DNA from: Sphingosinicella sp942492965
GTDB taxonomy: Bacteria; Pseudomonadota; Alphaproteobacteria; Sphingomonadales; Sphingomonadaceae
Length of the DNA stretch: 64,000 nucleotides
Assembly (NCBI GenBank): GCA_942492965.1
Contig: OW818656.1
Span: 3,286,001-3,350,000 of the forward strand
Direction: 5' to 3'
Shown here: positions 16,033-23,753 of the stretch, piece after piece
How positions within the stretch are numbered: position 1 is the stretch's first letter
How the letters are laid out: every line of letters starts with the position of its first letter
Program-made: the position numbers and the translations under genes
The notes under the pieces: model-generated
What the model saw: only the letters and a program-made list of their open reading frames with translations
Database searches by the model: none
What the model was told of the DNA's origin: nothing

Positions 16033-18888
16033 TCAGTGGTACTTTCGGCTCCGATTTTCAAAGGCGGGCTTCGTACCTTCCAGGATGGTCACGACATTGG
16101 CATTTGAACGCGCTTCCTCGATCGAACCCGCATAATAGCTGATCGTCGAGAGATTTCGCCGATCGAATTGGGCAGCAATGATCTGCTCAGCGTCGCATAC
16201 TACAGCGAGGTTGGGATTGTGCGTGACCATTAGAATCTGCCGCGCCTTTTTCGCCTCATTGATTACGGGCACCAGCAGACTGACGATGGTCTCATTGTCG
16301 AGATTCTCCTCCGGCTGGTCGAGGATGATTGGGTTCCGGCCTTTGTCCACCAGTAGATAGAAGATCAGCAAAAGCGCGCCACGCTGGCCGGGCGAAAGCT
16401 GCTCAATCGAAGTGTCCTGAAACAGCAGGGTGTATTTCGGTTCGATGTACTCCAGGCCGTAGAGATAATCGTACACTTCCTCGGGCTTTCGGTCCTTGCG
16501 CAATATGGCGCGCAGGCCGCCACCTTGCTGCTGCGAACGCCCGGCAGAGGCGGTGAGCAGGCCCTCGACGCCCTGAATGAACCCGATAGTCGCGTCCGCG
16601 CTGGCAAATCCAAATTTGTCGCACTGCGCCTTCACGGCGGAACGGCTTTCGTCCTCGCCGCGAAGCTCGCCGGCATTTTGTTTGACGATGCCGAAGAGGT
16701 TCTCGGAAATCGCATCGGCATATACGGCAAGGTTCGACTGGAACTGGAGCTTGTATTCCTCGCGAATGAGCGCGTTCTTTGCGATCAACTCCTGCAGCGG
16801 GGCAAACAGATCAGCGCGCTGATTGCGCTGATCCTCCAGCACGGCGAAGATGGCACGCGCCTGGACGTCACGTTCGGTGCGCATGGTATTGAGCTGCGCC
16901 GGGAGCTTCTCGATCTGTTCCAGTCTCGCGACCAATCCCAATTCGCTGTCCGGGATGTCGGCGGCACCCCGGATCGCTTCGACCTGCTCGCTCCACTGGC
17001 GGACCGCGGCCAGATACTCTTGGCGCCGACGTTGCGGTTCGTTTAGTCGGTCCCCAGCGTCCGCACGCGCCGTTTCGATCGCGGCCTTTTCGGCGGCGTC
17101 AGCCTCGATCTTGCTACCCGCATCCGCCATTGCCGCCTCGGCCTTGGTGATAATCTCGGCCAGCGGGTTACGGTCGATCCGAACAGTGACGATCTGATCG
17201 ACCGTCAGCCCGATCTTTGTAAGTTCAGGTGCAATCTGCGCGGCAAGCGCCTTGAACTGACCTTCGAACAGATCGACCTGGTCTTCGATCCCGCGTGCGG
17301 CCTGTCGGCGGATGGCGGCCTCCTGCTGCGATGTGCTTGCGAGCTTAAGCGCCTCCTCGCGGCGAAGATCGCGATCGGTCAGCACCTGCAATGCCTCGGA
17401 TGCCGCCTTCTGGTCGTCAGTCATCTCGCTCGACGGCTCGGGCACCTCGGTGGGCTTCGCGGCGTTCAGTTCTGCGATCTGAGCACGTTTCAGGCGCAGC
17501 TGCTCTTCGAGATTGCTCTTGATATCTGGATGGAGCCGGTCTTCCGCAGCCACGATCCGCTGGTTCAACAAACCCAGATTTTTGCGCAGCTCACCTAGAC
17601 GCTCACGAAACTTGCGTTCCTGTTTTTCGATCAGGTCCTCGAAGCTCAACGCGTCGAGCCGGAGGTCGGCCGGGGTGTGCGAGAAGATCACTTCCCGCAA
17701 TTCCCGCTCGAATGCGTTCGATGCGCCCGACGCATGGTCGTTGCACAAGGCCTCAAAGCGGCCTTGCGGGATATATTTGACGAGTTGCACCCGATCTGGG
17801 GGCGGGTCGTCGGCAAGATTAGCTTCGCACGGATCGCCGGCATGCCAATGCATCCGCCCCATGAACTGGCGCGCCGGCTCGCCCGCCTTCCCGCGGAAAC
17901 GGTCCCGCTTGAGAAACGAGAAGTGCGCCTTTTCCTGAGAATTGCCGAGAACCGCAATCACGTCCGCGAGTGCGCTCTTGCCGCTTCCCTTGTTGCCAAT
18001 AATCGCGACCAGATCGGTATTCAGCTCGAGGCTGACCCCATCGAACCATTGGTCGCGGAGCGTGCTTCCTGCTGTCTTTTCCAGTTCGATGCGGTCGATG
18101 TAGAAGGTCTTCTGATCGCGGACCCGCGCCAGTTTCGGCGGCAGGGCGCCAATATGGCAGCGCTTCTCCGGTTCGCGGACCGCTTGGCACAGGCCCTCCC
18201 ATGTCGGGTCGGCCTTGATCCAAGTGACGCGGCCGCTGGGAAAATCTCCATAGCCACGGGCATCATTCGACGTGCTATTGCTCTTGAACTGATGGGCGTC
18301 GCTACCTGATACGGGCAAGCGGGGAACGCTGCGGAGCGCCTCCTGAAAGGCATTGAAGAATTTCGAATTGCCGTCCGTCTTGCGCCCAACGAACGCGTTC
18401 CAGGTGGGCTCGTCCCTCGCTTCGAAGATAATCGACGATTCGAAGAGGCTCATCGCATAGGCGTAGTGCTGCATGACATCGACGTCACCGAGGCCGTCGT
18501 TTGTGGTGAAGGGCATAAAGGCGATCGCAAGTCCCTGCGGGACGGACTTGATCGCGGTTTTATAAGAATCGGCCTTCAGCTCGGCGATTTTGTACCCCGC
18601 TTCGAGCGCCTTAGCGTTGTCAGCATCAATATCCGGCTTCTTGAAACCATGCTTGGCGAGGAGATCGGTAGTGACGTGTCGGGCATATGAGATCAACCCG
18701 TTGTCGGAGAGGGGCAGCTCCACCAGTTCCAAGGTGAGCTTGGACAGAAAGTCCCGCAGATGCTGGTCGTCGATCTTATCGCTGAAGACCGCGTGTGCAT
18801 TGAGTCGGCCGGCCATGGGCGCGCAAAGGCGCAGCTCGATTCCAGGGAACACCGTCTTGTTGAGACTGGGCGCATCCGGCTGCGCTAG
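16033..18888 (-). pseudogene. TrlF/Ppl-type PHP-ATPase, 5' end removed at an IS
   Basis: The open frame runs to the IS border at 18888. The remaining 939-952 residues begin with a PHP-like remainder (PSLNKTVFPGIELRL) and continue into an SMC-like ATPase: Walker A IIGNKGSGKSAL, a long coiled coil, signature LSPGQRGALLLIF, Walker B IILDQPEENLDNE. Intact TrlF proteins start about 90-100 residues earlier with a WDLHxHT-type metal-binding motif; that part is absent here. PHP-ATPase proteins of this build include the phage-defence protein Ppl. A GTG at 18852 could restart translation, but the catalytic N-terminus would still be missing. Confidence 0.75.
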
Positions 18889-19731
18889 GTTGAGGACTCA
18901 TTTGCACCACTCGGCGACGACGGCGACGAGGGCTATGGCGGCGAGGTAGTTTTGTGCATGGCGGTCATATCGAGTTGCGATCCGTCGCCAGTTTTTCAGG
19001 CGTCCGAAGAGTCTCTCGATCACGTTTCTGCGGCGATAGATGCGCCGGTCGAGAGGATATGGCGTGCGACGCGAGGCGGTAGAAGGAATGACGGCCTTGA
19101 CGTTTCGCGCCGCCAGCCAGTTGCGCAGGCTATCGGCATCATAAGCCTTATCGGCAAGCAGGCGTCTTGGCGTGGCCACGACTTCGAGCAGCGGGATGGC
19201 GATGCTGATATCGGCGACGTTACCCGGTGTCAGGGTGATGGCGACCGGTCTGCCGCGATCGTCGGCCAGGCAGTGGATTTTGCACGTCCGGCCGCCTCGC
19301 GAGCGCCCGATCGCTTCTTCGTACTCCCCCTTTTTGAGCCTGCCGCCGAGCGGTGCGCTTTCACATGGCTACTGTCGATCGACAGTTCCTTGGGGACGGG
19401 ACCGGACGCGGCGACCTTCTCGAACAGGCGCTGCCAGATACGCCGCTGCGACCAGCGATTGTAGCGGTTGTAGATCGTGGTCGGTGGACCATAGGCTGCG
19501 GGCACATCGCGCCAGCGGCAACCGGTTTTGAGCACATGCAGGATGCCCGAGATCACCGTTCGATCATCGACCCTGGGTTTGCCCGGCTTGCCACGGGGAA
19601 GATGCGGCTCGATCGCGGCCCATGCCTCATCGGATAACCAAAACAGATGGCGTGACATCACTGCTCCTGCACATACCCACCGAATAACAGAGATTATCAC
19701 ACTATATCAGCCTATTGTATAGGTTCCCAAC
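18889..19731 (-). mobile_element. IS5-family (IS427-group) insertion sequence
   Basis: 843 bp, between CTAG at 18885-18888 and CTAG at 19732-19735. The ends form imperfect inverted repeats (left GTTGAGGACTCAT, right complement GTTGGGAACCTAT). Size, CTAG flanks and the split transposase fit the IS427 group. CTAG may be a target duplication or part of the preferred target. Confidence 0.85.
18898..19658 (-). CDS. IS5-family transposase, made by -1 frameshift
   Basis: The first frame (19658 to 19230; MSRHLFWLSDEAWAAIEPHLP...) supplies the N-terminal DUF4096 part and the first DDE aspartate (SIDSSHVKAHRSA). The second (through 18898) supplies the rest (RRLLADKAYDAD, RRNVIERLFGRLKNWRRIATRYD). They meet at a slippery AAAAAGGGGG (19326-19335 on the reverse strand), where a -1 shift joins them into the usual ~250-residue enzyme. 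This is the normal programmed arrangement in the group, not damage. Confidence 0.85.
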
Positions 19732-19739
19732 CTAGGCTC

Positions 19740-20210
19740 ATGTTCATGACGACCGACTCATCACCGGCAGAAGCGTTCGAGGCACTCCGGCGCGAGGTGG
19801 CGCTGCTCCGCCGTGCGCTCGAAGGGCTCGCCGCGGAGCAGAAGGCGCAGCCCGACTACAGCGGCGTGCTCGCGGGCATCGGGGCGCGAATCAAGGAACA
19901 GAACGCGGCGCTCGGCGCCGTGGCCGAGGCGCCGGCGCTCCAGCTGACGCCCGAGGCGCTGGGACAGCGCATCGGGCGCGCCAGCGAACGGGTCCGGGCC
20001 GAGGATGCCCGGCTGCTCGGTCATGCGCAGAACGGGATGACGGCAGCAGCGCGTCAGATCGAGGCGGCGCTCACCTCGGCACGGACGGAGCAGGAACAGA
20101 AACGCGCAAGAATGTGGGCCACTGCAATTGGAATTGTCACAGGGGCTGCGGGGACCGGGCTCGTAGCGGCGATCATATTCGCGCTCCGGTCTCTATCAGT
20201 ATTCCAGTAA
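19740..20210 (+). CDS. DUF6118-like conjugative-element protein, 5' region cut by the IS
   Basis: The protein has 156 residues: an N-terminal coiled coil (EAFEALRREVALLRRALEGLAAEQ), a middle RLTPEALGQRI-like part, and a C-terminal membrane segment (ATAIGIVTGAAGTGLVAAIIFAL). It resembles DUF6118 proteins encoded near tra/mob genes, but those are usually longer at the C-terminus. The IS ends 5 bp upstream of the ATG (19740; ATG 19746 is an alternative), so promoter and ribosome site are missing. Expression is doubtful. Confidence 0.65.
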   Translation: MFMTTDSSPAEAFEALRREVALLRRALEGLAAEQKAQPDYSGVLAGIGARIKEQNAALGAVAEAPALQLTPEALGQRIGRASERVRAEDARLLGHAQNGMTAAARQIEAALTSARTEQEQKRARMWATAIGIVTGAAGTGLVAAIIFALRSLSVFQ

Positions 20211-20492
20211 CGTTGCGTAACACTGGGTGTTGACCTTGTTGTAGTCGATACGTGAAAGCGGCACACCCATGGCGCGGGCCGTCATCGCGACCGATAGCAT
20301 CTCCTTTCCACTCGTCAGTGAGATATACAGAAGGTTATAGGCGCAGCCGTCAGCAGGGGGAACGGTAAATGCCAGATGCGCGTACTGCGTATCCGCGCCG
20401 ATCCGTGAGATTGTTTTTGGGCCTTCGGTTGTTGCGAAGACCGGCGCAGCGGAACCGAGAGCAATCAGCATTGCAAAAGTCAGAGTCTTCAT
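20196..20492 (-). CDS. Small exported protein, paralogue family member A
   Basis: 98 residues, signal peptide MKTLTFAMLIALGSAAPVFA. The mature part follows the family plan: first Cys (GCAYNLLYISL), helix (MLSVAMTARAMG), strand (LSRIDYN) and second Cys near the end (TQCYATLLEY). It shares this layout with six neighbours. The start is chosen at the signal peptide. The 3' end overlaps the end of the DUF6118 gene by 15 bp. The function is unknown. Confidence 0.7.
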   Translation of the reverse strand: MKTLTFAMLIALGSAAPVFATTEGPKTISRIGADTQYAHLAFTVPPADGCAYNLLYISLTSGKEMLSVAMTARAMGVPLSRIDYNKVNTQCYATLLEY

Positions 20493-20548
20493 CGGCTTTT
20501 CCCGGTTGAAGTCGGAGGATGTTCTCCGCAGTTGAATCGTACCGGACT

Positions 20549-20890
20549 TCAGCTTGGCGTATGCCTGATACTCTGCACGTCCTCGATGGTGGGCTGCGTT
20601 GAACACGCATCATCCCCATACACGGTGACCGTATATTGATTGGCCTGAGCCGTAAGAAGCCCCGCATACAGAGCGGACGTTCCGGTCGTGGTCACGGAGA
20701 CTGCGAACTGCCAGTCGGCGCTCGTCGAACATGCAGGCGGCGCGGAACGGCTTCCGACAATGTTGAAACGTACGAGACCCGACGGCGTGACACGGACACT
20801 GCCTACAAGACCTGTTGCAATGGAGGCGGTGGCCGGCTGGGAAACCAGAAGCAATCCAACCAAAGTAGAACCGGTAATTGCTCGGAACAT
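20549..20890 (-). CDS. Small exported protein, paralogue family member B
   Basis: 113 residues, signal peptide (MFRAITGSTLVGLLLVSQPATA). The mature domain has VGSVRVTPSGLVRFNI, first Cys (PACSTSADWQFAVSV), helix (ALYAGLLTAQANQ), strand (YTVTVYGDD) and second Cys (ACSTQPTIEDVQSI). This is the clearest example of the family plan and the one most like toxin B-subunits. An in-frame ATG at 20896 is an alternative start. Confidence 0.75.
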   Translation of the reverse strand: MFRAITGSTLVGLLLVSQPATASIATGLVGSVRVTPSGLVRFNIVGSRSAPPACSTSADWQFAVSVTTTGTSALYAGLLTAQANQYTVTVYGDDACSTQPTIEDVQSIRHTPS

Positions 20891-21004
20891 AGACATTCCC
20901 CTTCACGACGAGCATCGGCTCGGTTCTGATCCGCGCATTCTCGACATTCGACTGGCGCTGATCAAAAAACGCCCTTCACGTCGAGTGTGCGGCTGCGCAT
21001 GTTT

Positions 21005-21337
21005 CTACGGGTTCAGGATCACTGAATTAATGTCTTCACCATCTCCCCAGCGCGTGCATGTGCCAGCGCCAATTATGGTGACGGGAGTGCCGGAGATCTT
21101 GGCTGATAGCAAACTCGCAAACTGGCTGCGCCCCGTGTTCGAATCTTCGTTTTTTATCATCAGGTAATTTGTTGCGGCTGCACATGAAGGCCGTCCCGTC
21201 TCGATGCCATTTATCACCACGTAATGTAAATTGTCTGCTTCGCGCACGGTCAGAAACTTGACTTGGCCAGTGACGGTTCCAGCAGAGGCTGATGCAGAAG
21301 ACAGCACCAGAACTATTGATATCGCAAGTCGGATCAT
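21005..21337 (-). CDS. Small exported protein, paralogue family member C
   Basis: 110 residues with signal peptide MIRLAISIVLVLSSASASAG. The mature part contains GQVKFLTVREADNLHYVVING, first Cys (PSCAAATNYLMI), helix (SQFASLLSAKISG), strand (TPVTIIGAG) and second Cys (TCTRWGDGEDINSVIL). It is last in a leftward set and divergent from member D. Confidence 0.75.
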   Translation of the reverse strand: MIRLAISIVLVLSSASASAGTVTGQVKFLTVREADNLHYVVINGIETGRPSCAAATNYLMIKNEDSNTGRSQFASLLSAKISGTPVTIIGAGTCTRWGDGEDINSVILNP

Positions 21338-21851
21338 TACCGCTCCACATTGCAAACGCACCGGCTAGGGCTCGATAAAGCTCGGCCACAAACAATGACC
21401 GCTATATATCAGGTGAGTCAACGCGCAAAAATGATTTCAGACTCCCAATATCCCATGATCGTATGGACAGGAAAGCCTAAAATCAAGAGCCCGTTATTCA
21501 AGAGTGGTTGATACGAAAGTAACCGATAAAGGTTCGAATTGAATATTTCATGGATTGACGATCATGATTTTCGTGTCCAACTTCAGTGTATAGCTCCGAA
21601 TCCAAAGAGAGCCTGCGGTCGTTTTGGAAATTCGCATCCGAACATATCGTGTTCGGACATGGGGGAGCTGTGCTAGGATGCGATGGAGAGAATAACTGCT
21701 CCCAGATGGGCTTCTGTATTCGCCGATACGGCGTACAGCAGGCATCGACTGGCCGCCTTCGATGCACGCAATTGCACTGTAATCGGGTGGATTAGCGGTG
21801 CGGACAACGAACTCACCGATGATCGTGCGATCTTCCTGGAGAAATAACCCT
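21338..21851. other. 514-bp divergent intergenic region between two paralogues
   Basis: Low-GC stretch between members C (left) and D (right). It should hold promoters for both sets. I see no hairpin or repeat that stands out. Open frames here, including a leftward one at 21548-21967 that would overlap the start of member D, have no recognisable family or ribosome site. Confidence 0.5.
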
Positions 21852-22202
21852 ATGCTAATGGCCCGAGCGATTTCGAGCTCCCTTGTGGCAGCCACACTTT
21901 CACTTGTAGTCACGACAAATGCAGTTGCCGATTGCAGCGGTGTCGCATGTTCGAACGTGAAGATCACGGCGCTCTATATTGATGGTGTCGCATCCAACTG
22001 GCTCTCGACATCGGGAACGGAAACCAGCCTCAGCTGCACGCCTGACAGCGGCACTCTGCTCAAGCTGAACCCGTCAGCAGCAAAATCCGACTGGCTCTAT
22101 TCACTCGCCCTGTCGGCATACCTCACGCAGCAAACCGTCTTCGTGCGAACCAATGCCTCAGGCCCATGCGAGGTCATATACGTTTCATCAGGATCGTATT
22201 GA
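21852..22202 (+). CDS. Small exported protein, paralogue family member D
   Basis: 116 residues, signal peptide (MLMARAISSSLVAATLSLVVTTNAVA). The mature N-terminus has an extra Cys pair (DCSGVACSN), then KITALYIDG, Cys (LSCTPDSGTLLKLN), helix (WLYSLALSAYL), strand (TVFVRTNA) and Cys (GPCEVIYVSS). GGAGAAAT precedes the ATG. Its TGA overlaps the start of member E (TGATG). Confidence 0.75.
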   Translation: MLMARAISSSLVAATLSLVVTTNAVADCSGVACSNVKITALYIDGVASNWLSTSGTETSLSCTPDSGTLLKLNPSAAKSDWLYSLALSAYLTQQTVFVRTNASGPCEVIYVSSGSY

Positions 22203-22567
22203 TGTTCACACCTAAAGCTCGACAATTGCCTAAACACTGCCGCGACATCACGATTGCACTCGGATTGGCGTTGCTTTGGAGCGCGCCAGCTGCCGCTGCA
22301 GACGCTTGGGCCAACAATCGAAAGGTCCTGTATCTGTACCCGACGAGCGACGGCTTCATCTTTCAGTTTGATGGCGCGCGGATCAATCCGGCAAGTCCCT
22401 GTGAATCGAACCGGGCCATAATCTTTCCCACCAACCCGAGATATCAGGAGATGGTTGCGATCTTAATGACGGCAATGGCCAATGGGTGGGCAATGAACAT
22501 CAACTACGACGATTCCACCATTTCCTTGTGCAACACGACCGTCAATCGGTTCATTTCCTATAAGTGA
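22202..22567 (+). CDS. Small exported protein, paralogue family member E
   Basis: 121 residues with a long basic N-region before the signal core (IALGLALLWSAPAAAA). The mature domain has KVLYLYPTSDGFIFQFDGA, Cys (SPCESNRAIIF), helix (EMVAILMTAMANG), strand (AMNINYDD) and Cys (SLCNTTVNRFISY). The start codon overlaps the stop of member D, so it is translationally coupled. Confidence 0.75.
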   Translation: MFTPKARQLPKHCRDITIALGLALLWSAPAAAADAWANNRKVLYLYPTSDGFIFQFDGARINPASPCESNRAIIFPTNPRYQEMVAILMTAMANGWAMNINYDDSTISLCNTTVNRFISYK

Positions 22568-22577
22568 GGGCGTGATC

Positions 22578-23006
22578 ATGAGAACGGATAAACTGCATGG
22601 ACGGCTTTCTCTGCCGTCCAGTTCGAGTGTACCCAGAAGGACGAAGCTCTCTGAATTTGTGGCCCTCATGTTGGCTTTATTCGGGTCATTTCCGGCGACG
22701 GCCGGTTGGAGTTCCACATCGGGGAAAGTTCAGAACATCACCGTGTACGGACACACGTCAATCATACTTTTCAGCCTTGCCAATCAACCGACAGGACCGC
22801 TACCGCCCGGCTGCACGCACATGAGCTACTTCGCCATAGACGGGACATTTTCTGCCGAAAAGCGCGCGATGTTTCTGTCGATGCTGATGTCGGCTGATGC
22901 ACAGCGGCGAGACGTCAACGTTTCGTGGGACGATGCCGGAAGCTGCATCACTTATGAAACCGGCGTCTCCTTCCCACGCATGCTCCTCATTCAGAGCAAG
23001 CCATGA
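22578..23006 (+). CDS. Small exported protein, paralogue family member F
   Basis: 142 residues from ATG 22578 (an in-frame GTG at 22572 is possible), with GAGGG upstream. The signal core FVALMLALFGSFPATAGW follows a long charged N-region. The mature domain has GKVQNITVYGHTSIILFSLA, Cys (PGCTHMSYFAIDG), helix (AMFLSMLMSADAQ), strand (DVNVSWDD) and Cys (GSCITYETGVSF). Its stop overlaps member G (ATGA). Confidence 0.75.
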   Translation: MRTDKLHGRLSLPSSSSVPRRTKLSEFVALMLALFGSFPATAGWSSTSGKVQNITVYGHTSIILFSLANQPTGPLPPGCTHMSYFAIDGTFSAEKRAMFLSMLMSADAQRRDVNVSWDDAGSCITYETGVSFPRMLLIQSKP

Positions 23007-23368
23007 CCATGGGAATGGAAACCACGATGCGCAAAATGAATGCGATGAAGAGTCTTCCTTTTGCCTTGGGCGTTTTTCTCTCCATTTTGACTGGCGGAGC
23101 ACAAGCAGCCGATCAAGCTGCTTTCACACCCATAACGCAGTTCGACATGTGGCCCACGGGTGCTGTCCTGTATTTCAGTAGCAGTCCGGATTCGAACAAC
23201 AGCTGTGGCGGAAACGCGACCCAGTTCCATCTGCTGAAGACGCAGACGTCCTTTACCGAAATCTACGCCAGCCTTCTCACTGCTTATGCCAACAGTTCCA
23301 AGGTTCGCTTGCGGTACGATTGGTCCGGAACAGACGCACTGATCTCCGCAAGCCGTTCGGTCCCTTAG
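23003..23368 (+). CDS. Small exported protein, paralogue family member G
   Basis: 121 residues; signal core SLPFALGVFLSILTGGAQAA. The mature part has QFDMWPTGAVLYFSS, first Cys (NSCGGNATQFHLL), helix (EIYASLLTAYANS) and strand (KVRLRYDWSG). The second conserved Cys is lost (DALISASRSV), so the usual disulfide cannot form: a diverged or decaying copy. ATGA overlap with F. Confidence 0.72.
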   Translation: MTMGMETTMRKMNAMKSLPFALGVFLSILTGGAQAADQAAFTPITQFDMWPTGAVLYFSSSPDSNNSCGGNATQFHLLKTQTSFTEIYASLLTAYANSSKVRLRYDWSGTDALISASRSVP

Positions 23369-23430
23369 CCAACTATGCGTAGCGAAAGCCTCCCAACCTT
23401 GACTCAACGACTTCTGAACGGGGAATTGAG

Positions 23431-23715
23431 ATGCATCAGAAACAGCAAACATTCTGCTTCAGAACCGCGCTTGCCACAGCGATTGGACTGCACGCTTTCG
23501 AAGCATCAGCTTCAGAAACTATCACATACACGTATGATGCGTTGGGGCGGCTTGTAGCGGCGGACACGACCGGCAGCGTCAATAACGGCCGCCAAATGGA
23601 CCTTGTCTACGACGCTGCCGACAACCGGATGAGCTACGAGGTGTCCGGCTCTACCAACAAGGTCGTTGTCGTGCCGCTCAACGGCTTCACGGTCATTCCG
23701 CTCAAGGACGACTGA
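23431..23715 (+). CDS. Exported single-repeat mini-RHS protein
   Basis: 94 residues, signal peptide (MHQKQQTFCFRTALATAIGLHAFEASA), then one YD/RHS repeat (ETITYTYDALGRLV, LVYDAADNRMSYEV) and a short hydrophobic end (KVVVVPLNGFTVIPL). It is much too short to form the RHS shell. It sits 38 bp before the large RHS gene and may share its promoter; it could be a secretion partner, decoy or duplicated N-terminus. Confidence 0.7.
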   Translation: MHQKQQTFCFRTALATAIGLHAFEASASETITYTYDALGRLVAADTTGSVNNGRQMDLVYDAADNRMSYEVSGSTNKVVVVPLNGFTVIPLKDD

Positions 23716-23753
23716 CGCTGTTTCGAGATTCCGTTTTTTGGGGGCGTATCACC

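Noticed and set aside
21548..21967. Leftward 139-residue frame in the paralogue region
   Set aside because: It would cover the start and signal peptide of member D on the other strand; no ribosome site, no family match, no two-cysteine plan.
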